From Porticoccaceae bacterium (GTDB lineage: Bacteria > Pseudomonadota > Gammaproteobacteria > Pseudomonadales > Porticoccaceae), in NCBI GenBank assembly GCA_030590275.1, contig JAUUYV010000089.1, forward strand, positions 1-6,992: a stretch of DNA of 6,992 nucleotides, in the 5' to 3' direction. The notes below the pieces were generated by a model. That model saw only the letters and a program-made list of their open reading frames with translations. It was not told where the DNA came from and made no database searches. The translations under genes and the position numbers were made by a program. Of the stretch, positions 1 through 5,959 are shown piece after piece (the stretch's first letter is position 1; each line of letters begins with the position of its first letter).

Positions 1-121
1 CACAAAAGTGTAAGTGAGCTTGATTGCTTAAGCTTCCCTTAAGTTTTGCTTGGCACAATACTGTTAGCCCGCTGGGTGATTTTGTTTGCGTCAAACTTTT
101 AGGTATTAGCAGGTATATGAA

Positions 122-1648
122 ATGAAAGGATTATCGTTAATCTCGTTGGTATGCTTCACTACATTAGTTATCTCTCAACTGGTCAATGCAAGCACTTATA
201 CGTATGAAGTGAGTGAGGATCAAACCTGGGCGGATGGTGGGTCGTCAATTAATACATCGGAAACTGTGACGGTTAGGTCATATGTACCGGGTAGTAATTA
301 CACAACATATAAAAATGTCACACTTTATACACCTGTGTATACCAGTGAAGAAAATGTATTAGGCGATGTGGTTGGGTCCGTTTACAACATTTATGGGAGT
401 GGGACGACGGCATTTTCCGACCCATATGACGGGCCGAAGATAACGGTAATCTATCCAGCATTTCAAATTCTACATACGCGACTGCAGATGGTAAACGATG
501 ACCGTTTAGCGATTGGGAGTTATAACGTACTTGGTGGTCACGCTAGAGGTAGGGGTTTTATTTACGATCTGATTTATGATCAATATACGGAGTTGCTTGC
601 ACCAAATACTGAATGGACTGATTTAGGAGGTATTAATAATTTAGGGCAAATAGTTGGTACCAGCATTAATGATGATGGTGCAACACGGGTGGGATTTACT
701 TATGACTGCGCTAAAGGGTTTGAAACTTTTGATATCCCAGGATCTTCGTGGACGATTCCTAAACAAATAGATGATCAGGGTAATATCTATGGTGTCGTGA
801 GTGGAATCGAAAATGCAAGCTACTTTATAGCAAGGCCTGAGTTTGTCGAAGCCGCGCCAGACTGTTCTTTAGTACCTAGAGATGATGCAGCTGAACCAGT
901 TGTTTTCAGTGGTGGAACAAGTTTTGAGTTCAGCGGAGATTATGCCCATGGCGTCAGAATTGCTGATTTTGACGGTCAGGGGGTGAATGACATATTTGTT
1001 TATCATGAGCCTGGTAAATGGGTTTTATATCTTGGTGAAGGCGGCTTTGAAGACAAAATCAAATACTATGGGGATGACTATAAGGCCGTACTGGAAGGAA
1101 TCGATATTGTCACTGAATGGGATTTCAATAACGATGGTCTCATTGATGAGATTCGCTATGGCGCCACCGGTAACTCATTGTATATAGCTAAGGAAGATGG
1201 GAGTTACTACTACGTGCCGCAAAAACTACCAGCAGGTAGTCGGTTTGGTGATTTGAATGGTGATGGTCTGGTTGATTACGTCACCATCAGCGGTGCATAC
1301 GCTTCAATCGCCTATCAGGCTGCGCAATCTGCAGCAGGGTCAAATCCTGTCGCAGACCCTGATCCCGTTGCCGATCCAGCCCCAGTGGTGGAGACCGACC
1401 CAGCAATTACAGGAGATGCTCCGGCCGTTGACGCCAATGCCTTTAGGATAGAGACGGCAGATACTATTGAAGAGATCAGCGACAGTAGTGTTTTGCTCAC
1501 ATCAGGTAAAGTATTGTGGTTTAACTCAGAAACGATCATTAAATATAATGATGCCTCAGGTTTTGAAGTTGGGCAGTTGTTAGAGTTTAAAGCCTGGAAT
1601 AATCCTGACGGCGCTTTAATTGGAATTAAGGTTGAAGTAGCGGAGTAA
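122..1648 (+). CDS. Secreted HAF-repeat / calcium-loop (FG-GAP-like) protein with DUF5666-like C-terminus
   Basis: This is a 508-residue exported protein of unknown function. Residues 1-23 form a Sec signal peptide (Lys2, hydrophobic core, likely cleavage after Val-Asn-Ala23). Residues about 120-240 resemble HAF repeats, seen as NDDRLAIGSYN, INNLGQIVGTS and DDQGNIYGVVS, each followed by a GF- or YF-type strand. Residues 279-399 hold three FG-GAP/VCBS-like units, each with an EF-hand-like loop: DFDGQGVND (282-290), DFNNDGLID (334-342) and DLNGDGLVD (377-385). These probably bind Ca2+. A linker rich in Pro, Asp and Val (about 407-440, with ADPDPV/ADPAPV repeats) leads to a beta-rich domain at 441-508 that resembles DUF5666. 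Repeats of these types usually form beta-propeller or surface folds; that is family knowledge, and the role here is not known. The start is the first ATG that gives a signal peptide, with a weak ribosome site (AGG at 111-113). A short dyad, GTTTG-CGT-CAAAC, lies at 84-96. The gene is AT-richer by eye than the next one. It stands alone, closed by a terminator. Confidence 0.85.
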   Translation: MKGLSLISLVCFTTLVISQLVNASTYTYEVSEDQTWADGGSSINTSETVTVRSYVPGSNYTTYKNVTLYTPVYTSEENVLGDVVGSVYNIYGSGTTAFSDPYDGPKITVIYPAFQILHTRLQMVNDDRLAIGSYNVLGGHARGRGFIYDLIYDQYTELLAPNTEWTDLGGINNLGQIVGTSINDDGATRVGFTYDCAKGFETFDIPGSSWTIPKQIDDQGNIYGVVSGIENASYFIARPEFVEAAPDCSLVPRDDAAEPVVFSGGTSFEFSGDYAHGVRIADFDGQGVNDIFVYHEPGKWVLYLGEGGFEDKIKYYGDDYKAVLEGIDIVTEWDFNNDGLIDEIRYGATGNSLYIAKEDGSYYYVPQKLPAGSRFGDLNGDGLVDYVTISGAYASIAYQAAQSAAGSNPVADPDPVADPAPVVETDPAITGDAPAVDANAFRIETADTIEEISDSSVLLTSGKVLWFNSETIIKYNDASGFEVGQLLEFKAWNNPDGALIGIKVEVAE

Positions 1649-1670
1649 AAGTTTCGTTATGCAAAATACT

Positions 1671-1706
1671 GGAAGGTCCGGATGGTTCGGGCCTTCTTTC
1701 TTATTT
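1671..1706 (+). terminator. Rho-independent terminator of the secreted-protein gene
   Basis: A 9-bp stem, GAAGGTCCG (1672-1680) against CGGGCCTTC (1688-1696) with one G-U pair and a 7-base loop, is followed by TTTCTTATTT. It starts 23 bases after the stop codon at 1648. On the minus strand the stem is followed by AGTATTTTGC, so it could also weakly stop transcription coming from the convergent crotonase gene. Confidence 0.8.
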
Positions 1707-1780
1707 AAGCGGGCGGAATAAAAGGGATCTCAATACTATCCGGAGCGGCCTGATTATAATTGAGTTGAGCCGGGAGGCGC

Positions 1781-2539
1781 TCAGCGCCCCGTCCAGACCG
1801 GCGGGCGCCTCTCAAAAAAGGCCGCTACTCCTTCTTTAGCATCGGTCGACGAATTGATCACCTTCCGGGCTTTTGTGGTTAGCTCCCATCCCAGGGCATC
1901 ATTGGCTGATGCCAGGGCATCAAGGGCCTGGAGCGACTGTTGTACTGATACTGGAGAATTAGCAGTTATTTGTGCTGCCAAAGCTAGCGCACCTTTCAAG
2001 GCTCCTCCGGGCTCAGTAAGTTCATTGACTAACCCCAGTCGGTATCCATCAGCTGGCGACAGTTCAGCTCCGGTCAGCATGACTTGTTTTGCAACATTGA
2101 GCGGAAGCACACGACTGGCGCGAAAAATAGCACCACTGGTGGGAACCAGCCCTCGTTTTACTTCCGGAAGACCGAAGCGAGAATTGGTGGCTGCAACCAC
2201 CATGTCACAGGCCATCACCACTTCGAAGCCACCGCCAAAGGCAACACCTTCAACTGCTGCGATCAGCGGCTTGGTACGGATGCGACCTACAACGCCATAG
2301 ACACCACCGCGCTCGGTCGGAGTTCCCGATGTGGCCGCCATATCAGTTCCCGCACAGAACATGTCTGGCCCACCGGTGATGACGGCAACCCACAGACCGG
2401 GCTCGTCTTCCAGGCGGTTCAGAGCTGCGTCCAGCGCCAGGGTCATGTCGCCATCAATGGCGTTACGTTTCTCGTGCCGGGTCATGGTGATGATCAGAAT
2501 ATGGTCCTGAACTTGAACGGTGGTGCGCTGGTCGGTCAT
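1781..2539 (-). CDS. Enoyl-CoA hydratase/isomerase (crotonase superfamily)
   Basis: This 252-residue protein has the usual single-domain crotonase length. Crotonases act on acyl-CoA thioesters, most often adding water to a 2-enoyl-CoA in fatty-acid or related acid breakdown, in the cytoplasm. The oxyanion-hole segments are visible as FCAGTDM (61-67) and GVAFGGGFEV (98-107). Both glutamates that hydratases use are present: Glu106 in GGGFE and Glu126 in FGLPEVKRGL. This favours a true hydratase over a relative lacking them, but the substrate cannot be read from sequence. The ATG start is backed by an AGGGGA ribosome site 7 bases upstream (minus strand). The stop codon lies in the loop of a small GC hairpin (GGCGC-TCA-GCGCC, 1776-1788). 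The gene is convergent with the secreted-protein gene and divergent from the alpha/beta hydrolase. A weak promoter on the minus strand, TTGACC (2622-2627) with TAGATT (2601-2606) at a short 15-base spacing, overlaps the two inverted repeats upstream. Confidence 0.93.
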   Translation of the reverse strand: MTDQRTTVQVQDHILIITMTRHEKRNAIDGDMTLALDAALNRLEDEPGLWVAVITGGPDMFCAGTDMAATSGTPTERGGVYGVVGRIRTKPLIAAVEGVAFGGGFEVVMACDMVVAATNSRFGLPEVKRGLVPTSGAIFRASRVLPLNVAKQVMLTGAELSPADGYRLGLVNELTEPGGALKGALALAAQITANSPVSVQQSLQALDALASANDALGWELTTKARKVINSSTDAKEGVAAFFERRPPVWTGR

Positions 2540-2586
2540 CCTGGTTTCCCCTGGCTAAAGTCTTAATGTTTGCGGTGAGTGTAAAA

Positions 2587-2603
2587 ATTTCTGCTACAGA
2601 AAT
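2587..2603. promoter_or_regulatory. Perfect inverted repeat ATTTCTG-CTA-CAGAAAT, candidate operator
   Basis: There are 7-bp arms (2587-2593 and 2597-2603) around a 3-base spacer in the divergent region between the crotonase and hydrolase genes. The arm sequence differs from the larger repeat at 2618-2640. It overlaps the candidate -10 hexamer of the crotonase gene (TAGATT on the minus strand, 2601-2606). The size and symmetry suit a dimeric repressor; the regulator is unknown and is not encoded in this window. Confidence 0.45.
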
Positions 2604-2617
2604 CTAGCAAATTAACT

Positions 2618-2640
2618 CCATGGTCAAACCTGGACCATGG
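2618..2640. promoter_or_regulatory. Perfect inverted repeat CCATGGTC-N7-GACCATGG, candidate operator
   Basis: Perfect 8-bp arms (2618-2625 and 2633-2640) are separated by AAACCTG. The repeat lies 78 bases upstream of the crotonase ATG and 83 bases upstream of the hydrolase GTG, so one bound protein could act on both genes. No T-run follows on either strand, which argues against a terminator. It overlaps TTGACC, the possible -35 element of the crotonase gene. A TetR- or GntR-like dimer is plausible by size only. Confidence 0.5.
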
Positions 2641-2711
2641 TTCCGAACGCAATTGCTTATTGCTGCCTCAGCCTGTTGTAATAGCGTACTAGAATAGAAA
2701 GATATTGATGG

Positions 2712-2723
2712 AAGGTGATAGCA
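2712..2723 (+). promoter_or_regulatory. Ribosome binding site deciding the GTG start of the hydrolase
   Basis: AAGGTGA (2712-2718) lies 5 bases before GTG at 2724. The open frame also contains an earlier GTG at 2715, but that codon sits inside this ribosome site, so 2724 is the better start. A TAGAAT hexamer at 2690-2695 could be the -10 element, with no clear -35. Confidence 0.6.
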
Positions 2724-3491
2724 GTGGCTTATATAGATCGAGACGGCGTTAAAATTTATTATGATATCCAGGGCCCCGATGGGGCCTTGCCCATCCTGCT
2801 GTCGCACGGTCACGCAGCGGCAACGCAGATGTGGGCAGATCAGGTCGAGGCCATCAGTAAAAAATATCGGATCATCACCTGGGACCTGCGCGGTCACGGT
2901 CGAAGTGATTGTCCGGAAGATCCAGAGCTTTATAGCGTTGAACATACAGTCGATGACATTGCCGCCATTCTGGACGCCTGTGATATCGATAAAGCGGTGA
3001 TTGGCGGCCATTCATTGGGTGGCGTAATGGCTTTTCAGTTTCAACTTAAGTATCCCGGCCGGGTGTTGGCGATGGCCATTCTCAACAGTGGTCCAGGTTT
3101 TCGTAACGACGCCGTCCGCGATAAATGGAATCTGGGTTGCGAACGCACAGCGTCGTCTTTGGAGAAGAAGGGCTTATCAGCTCTCTCGAAAAGCGACGAG
3201 GTTCATGCCGAATGGCATTCAGATGTCCGGGGTTTAATACATGCAGCTCGCGGCATTATGACCCATCAAGATTCTCAAATGATCGATAATCTCGGTAATA
3301 TCGATGTGCCGGTTTTAGTGCTGGTTGGCGCTCGGGACAAAGAATTCCTGGGGGCCGCAGACTATCTGGAGCGGAAGATCTCGGACGTTGAAAAGATCAT
3401 TATCGAAAATGCTGGGCATGCGGCTAATCTGGATCAGCCGGTGATTTTTAATGGCCGGGTGATGTCATTCCTGGGTCGAATCTCAGGATAG
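2724..3491 (+). CDS. Alpha/beta fold hydrolase
   Basis: With the GTG start at 2724 the protein has 255 residues, a normal length for a single-domain alpha/beta hydrolase. The full catalytic triad is visible: Ser97 in the nucleophile elbow GGHSLGG (94-100), Asp205 in GARDKEF and His232 in NAGHAANLD. The oxyanion motif is SHGH (27-30), and WDLRGHGRSD (53-62) is the typical strand-loop. It has no signal peptide, so it should be cytoplasmic. The family covers esterases, lactonases (PcaD-like), C-C bond hydrolases and others; the overall pattern looks like the PcaD/haloperoxidase-like group, but the substrate is unknown. Divergent placement with a crotonase across two inverted repeats suggests shared control and possibly one acid-degradation route. 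That is inference. Confidence 0.92.
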   Translation: MAYIDRDGVKIYYDIQGPDGALPILLSHGHAAATQMWADQVEAISKKYRIITWDLRGHGRSDCPEDPELYSVEHTVDDIAAILDACDIDKAVIGGHSLGGVMAFQFQLKYPGRVLAMAILNSGPGFRNDAVRDKWNLGCERTASSLEKKGLSALSKSDEVHAEWHSDVRGLIHAARGIMTHQDSQMIDNLGNIDVPVLVLVGARDKEFLGAADYLERKISDVEKIIIENAGHAANLDQPVIFNGRVMSFLGRISG

Positions 3492-3616
3492 CAATGATGA
3501 AATTGCGGATACACGTTGATAGGGTAAGCGGTTAATTCAAGTTTAACACCTCATCTAGCATAAGTGATTACTCACTAACACAGCATTCTTTGTCCGGGGA
3601 ATGCCACAGCGGCAGG

Positions 3617-3646
3617 TGTCATCGCATTCGGTGATGACAGTTTTCA
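3617..3646 (+). terminator. Probable rho-independent terminator after the hydrolase gene
   Basis: TGTCATCGC (3617-3625) pairs with GTGATGACA (3631-3639) over 9 bp including one G-U, with a 5-base loop, followed by GTTTTCATT. It is 125 bases past the hydrolase stop and 42 bases before the end of the convergent DUF599 gene. The short T-run makes it moderate in strength. I saw nothing gene-like in 3492-3616. Confidence 0.55.
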
Positions 3647-3688
3647 TTGGATCATAGACGTGTAATTGGTCCTGTTTAGTACAGTCGC

Positions 3689-4390
3689 TTAAATCACCTG
3701 GCCGAGAGCTGTTAAGACCCTGGAGCGAAATTCTCTTCGATATAGCACGCCCACTACCGCGGCTGAGGCGAGCATAAATATCCAGGGATTAAGAAACCAG
3801 AGTAAATAAGCTAAGCTAAAGTAATACGAACGCAGGCCCAGGTTAAAGGCCTGGGCTGCTCGAGAAATGACCTGGGCCGCGTGAATAGAGAACTGTTGGG
3901 CAAGTTTATCGTCGAGCTCGGTTTGCATTGGTGCTCGACCGATTAAAATGGCGGCAAAACCGTATTGGCGTAGTGACCATGAAAACTTGAAAAAGGCATA
4001 GACAAAGATAGCAGCTAAAATTAGTAGCTTGGCTTCCCAGCCGTGTTCACTTACGGCCATGGTAAAAGGTAGATTGCCAGCTACAGCCAGAACGTCTTCC
4101 CCGGAACCCAGGGCAGCGATCAGGCCAGCGAGCACTAGCAGTGTTGAGGAAGCAAAAAAAGACACGTTGCGTTCCAGGTTACTCATTAGCGCGGCGTCAC
4201 CTACACGGTTGTCCCGCTTGAGTATGCCGTGCATCCAGGCCTCACGGTGCGCGGCCATCACGCTAGACAGACAAGTGCGTCGGCGCGCCATTTTACTCGA
4301 ATATACGCTGTAACCCAGCCAACACAGCGCGAACCAAAGTAGGGCGAGAACATCTATTCCGCTAAAACCTTTTATTACTTCAGAGCTCAT
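3689..4390 (-). CDS. DUF599 family inner-membrane protein
   Basis: The product is a 233-residue integral membrane protein of unknown function. Family features are clear: MAAHREAWMHGILKRDNRVGD near residues 45-65, then FFASSTLLVLAGL (78-90), FKFSWSLRQYGFAAILIGRAP (134-154) and FNLGLRSYYFSLAYLLWF (182-199). Hydrophobic helices lie at about 12-30, 77-95, 118-137 and 188-216; the last stretch is long enough for one long or two short helices. The frame is open upstream to a GTG at 4447. I chose the ATG at 4390 because it puts the first helix near the N-terminus, as expected for the family, and the extra 19 residues look non-conserved; neither start has a strong ribosome site. It is monocistronic, convergent with the hydrolase gene and divergent from the small lipoprotein. 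Confidence 0.88.
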   Translation of the reverse strand: MSSEVIKGFSGIDVLALLWFALCWLGYSVYSSKMARRRTCLSSVMAAHREAWMHGILKRDNRVGDAALMSNLERNVSFFASSTLLVLAGLIAALGSGEDVLAVAGNLPFTMAVSEHGWEAKLLILAAIFVYAFFKFSWSLRQYGFAAILIGRAPMQTELDDKLAQQFSIHAAQVISRAAQAFNLGLRSYYFSLAYLLWFLNPWIFMLASAAVVGVLYRREFRSRVLTALGQVI

Positions 4391-4464
4391 TTCCACTGTC
4401 AAAGGGTCCAATCTAGATAGGTAAAGGAAGAATAAATGCCAGCTCACTGAAAGTCCAAGACTGT

Positions 4465-4491
4465 GGTGCTGAGATATGCACTCTCAGTGCC
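4465..4491. repeat. Dyad with two alternative hairpins between DUF599 and lipoprotein genes
   Basis: GGTGCTGAGA (4465-4474) can pair with TCTCAGTGCC (4482-4491) along all 10 positions if two G-U pairs are allowed. The inner six (CTGAGA/TCTCAG) are perfect. A second, exclusive pairing is GCACT-CTC-AGTGC (4478-4490). No T-run follows on either strand, so it is not a terminator. It lies 74 bases upstream of the DUF599 ATG and could be an operator or a leader structure. Confidence 0.4.
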
Positions 4492-4638
4492 TGTTGCTAG
4501 CTTTGACCTAACGAATGAAGTATTGCTTTATCAAATGAGTAAATCTGCTAATGTTGTTTTGGTATATCCACCTTTAATATTTTTGTATGTTGTGTACAGA
4601 ACAGCGGGTTAAAGAGTGCCCCGCAGCGCCCTTTCTTC

Positions 4639-4649
4639 AGAGGTTTAAG
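4639..4649 (+). promoter_or_regulatory. Ribosome binding site for the GTG start of the small lipoprotein
   Basis: AGAGG (4639-4643) stands 6 bases before GTG at 4650. The open frame extends up to an ATG at 4587 with no matching ribosome site, and only the GTG start yields a proper signal peptide. Confidence 0.5.
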
Positions 4650-4856
4650 GTGCAAAGAATATTGATGTTGGCCATAGCGCCTATTGTAGCGAGCTGTGAT
4701 AGTGGGCCAGGCACCTGTATTTATACTACTGCTAATAAAACACATTCTTGCATTCAATATACTTCAGGCGATAAACCCGACTTTCTGCATGCGTGTAAGC
4801 AAGTATTAGCTCTGAATAGGTCAAAGTATCCAGATATGACGATGATGGTAGATTAG
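4650..4856 (+). CDS. Small Cys-rich putative lipoprotein
   Basis: This is a 68-residue protein not tied to a named family. From GTG at 4650 it begins MQRILMLAIAPIVASC: one Arg, a short hydrophobic core and a Val-Ala-Ser-Cys lipobox with Cys16 as the lipidation site. The mature part would be about 53 residues with Cys23, Cys34 and Cys49, which may form disulfides in the periplasm. Asp17 after the lipid cysteine would, by the E. coli +2 rule, favour retention in the inner membrane. A frame open from ATG 4587 would add 21 residues ahead of the signal and hide it, so I prefer the GTG. The antisense frame at 4548-4757 lacks any such signal. Spacing patterns like this recur in tiny gammaproteobacterial periplasmic proteins, from general memory only. 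Confidence 0.55.
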   Translation: MQRILMLAIAPIVASCDSGPGTCIYTTANKTHSCIQYTSGDKPDFLHACKQVLALNRSKYPDMTMMVD

Positions 4857-4870
4857 AGTTGTCTAGTTTC

Positions 4871-4897
4871 GGTTACCGTAACCTGCCGTAACTTTTT
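4871..4897 (+). terminator. Weak possible terminator after the small lipoprotein
   Basis: GGTTA-CCG-TAACC (4871-4883) is a perfect 5-bp stem starting 15 bases after the stop codon, but the T5 run (4893-4897) comes 9 bases later, beyond the usual distance. CCGTAAC is repeated directly at 4876-4882 and 4886-4892. Confidence 0.25.
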
Positions 4898-4965
4898 GAA
4901 CCAGACGGTTGACTGGAATTTATATAACCTCTCTTCAGGGGAAATAGAATTACCGAGGAGGGTTT

Positions 4966-5031
4966 GTGAATGAACAAAAGGAAGTTTTGTTGAGCACTAA
5001 GAGCAAAGCTGAATGTACGCTAGAAGTCTAG
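4966..5031 (+). CDS. Possible 21-residue small ORF with a strong ribosome site
   Basis: The strong Shine-Dalgarno GAGGAGGG (4955-4962) stands in otherwise non-coding DNA. Two starts fit it. GTG at 4966 encodes 21 residues (MNEQKEVLLSTKSKAECTLEV) ending at TAG 5029-5031. ATG at 4970 in another frame gives only seven residues (MNKRKFC). It could be a leader peptide, a microprotein, the remains of a lost gene, or chance. It ends 58 bases before the RluA-type gene, so a leader role for that gene is possible but unproven. There is no signal peptide and no known motif. Confidence 0.25.
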   Translation: MNEQKEVLLSTKSKAECTLEV

Positions 5032-5037
5032 AGAGAA

Positions 5038-5051
5038 AATTGCTAGCAATT
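5038..5051. promoter_or_regulatory. Perfect 14-bp palindrome AATTGCTAGCAATT, candidate operator
   Basis: A full 14-bp palindrome without spacer, centred 45 bases before the ATG of the RluA-type gene. A shorter dyad, CTAGA-AG-TCTAG (5020-5031), sits just upstream. No T-run follows directly (TTCCG; a T5 run comes only at 5065-5069), so an operator is more likely than a terminator. A TATACT hexamer lies at 5083-5088. Confidence 0.4.
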
Positions 5052-5089
5052 CCGTTTAAATAGATTTTTCGCCGCCCGGCTGTATACTT

Positions 5090-5959
5090 ATGAATGATTC
5101 GTCCCCCCGTTTTGAAATACACTATTCTGTTGAAACAAACGGTGAATCAGCAGTTACTGTGCTGTCGGCGGCGAGCGGCCTCTCGAAGCAGAAAACTAAA
5201 AAGGTTATGCAAAACGGGGCGGTATGGCTGAGTCGTCATAACAATACACGCCGCTTGAGACGCGCTAAAAAAGAACTCACCATCGGCGATGAGCTCCACC
5301 TTTATTACGACGCTACCATTCAGGCGATTAAGCCAGAAGCTCCAACCTTTATTGCCGATGAAATGAATTTCAGTGTTATGTTCAAGCCTCCAGGCATGTT
5401 CAGCCAGGGCACAAAATGGGGAGATCACTGTGCGATTAACCGCTGGCTTGAACAGCATTTGGACAGACCTACATTTGTTGTGCACCGTCTGGATAAAGCT
5501 GCGAGCGGTTTAATGATTCTTGCCCATACAAAAAAGGCGGCGGCGGCCCTGTCTGCGCTTTTTCAGCAACGACGTATTCAAAAACATTACCGTGTCCTGG
5601 TTCGGGGTGGCTTTTCGGAAAGTCCGGTATTACTCGATAGCGAGATCGATGGCCGTGATGCGCGTAGTCGGGCGAGTTTAATAAAATATAATGGAGAGGC
5701 GAATACCTCATTGCTAAAGGTGGATATTGAAACTGGCCGTAAACACCAGATTCGCCGACATCTGTCAGAGGTGGGGCATCCTGTCATCGGAGATCGACTG
5801 TATGGTCAAGCAGGGAAAGGAAACGAGGAGCCCAATGGTAGAGCTGAAAACCTACAACTGATGGCAATCGGTCTATCTTTTGAGGACCCTGGAACTGGGG
5901 AGCAAAGAGACTTTTCTGTGCCCGATGCCTTAATTCCTGAATCGATGAAATATGACTGA
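5090..5959 (+). CDS. RluA-family pseudouridine synthase
   Basis: This 289-residue cytoplasmic enzyme should turn uridine into pseudouridine in rRNA or tRNA. Residues about 20-75 look like an S4-type RNA-binding region (SAASGLSKQKTKKVMQNGAV). The catalytic domain carries VVHRLDKAASGLM (130-142) with catalytic Asp135, the family tyrosine in KHYRVLVRG (Tyr167), and GRKHQIRRHL (216-225) with VGHPVIGDRLYG after it. All core motifs are intact, so it should be active. The exact target cannot be told; no assignment to RluA, RluC, RluD or TruC is made. No Shine-Dalgarno precedes the ATG, which is unusual. A TATACT hexamer ends 2 bases before it. If that is the promoter, transcription would start inside the frame, so either the hexamer is chance or the real start is lower. 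The S4-like homology beginning near residue 20 supports a start close to 5090. The stop overlaps the DUF1415 start. Confidence 0.92.
   Translation: MNDSSPRFEIHYSVETNGESAVTVLSAASGLSKQKTKKVMQNGAVWLSRHNNTRRLRRAKKELTIGDELHLYYDATIQAIKPEAPTFIADEMNFSVMFKPPGMFSQGTKWGDHCAINRWLEQHLDRPTFVVHRLDKAASGLMILAHTKKAAAALSALFQQRRIQKHYRVLVRGGFSESPVLLDSEIDGRDARSRASLIKYNGEANTSLLKVDIETGRKHQIRRHLSEVGHPVIGDRLYGQAGKGNEEPNGRAENLQLMAIGLSFEDPGTGEQRDFSVPDALIPESMKYD

Noticed and set aside
50..68. Possible sigma54 promoter (TTGGCAC at 50-56) before the secreted-protein gene
   Set aside because: The -24 half is good, but the -12 half reads TGTTA instead of TTGCW at the required distance, so the essential GC is missing.
1854..2566. 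Overlapping plus-strand open frames of 148 and 160 residues (1854-2300, 2084-2566)
   Set aside because: They lie antisense to the crotonase gene, whose motifs and catalytic glutamates are intact. The frames have no recognisable domain and follow from the codon pattern of the opposite strand.
2604..3011. Minus-strand 135-residue frame
   Set aside because: It is antisense to the start of the alpha/beta hydrolase and runs through the inverted repeats. It shows no motif and no ribosome site that I can see.
4548..4757. Minus-strand 69-residue frame
   Set aside because: It is antisense to the small lipoprotein and has no signal peptide or family resemblance.
4909..4928. TTGACT and TATAAC as a promoter before the short frame at 4966
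   Set aside because: The hexamers are only 8 bases apart, far too close for a sigma70 promoter; no other pairing at 16-18 bases was convincing.
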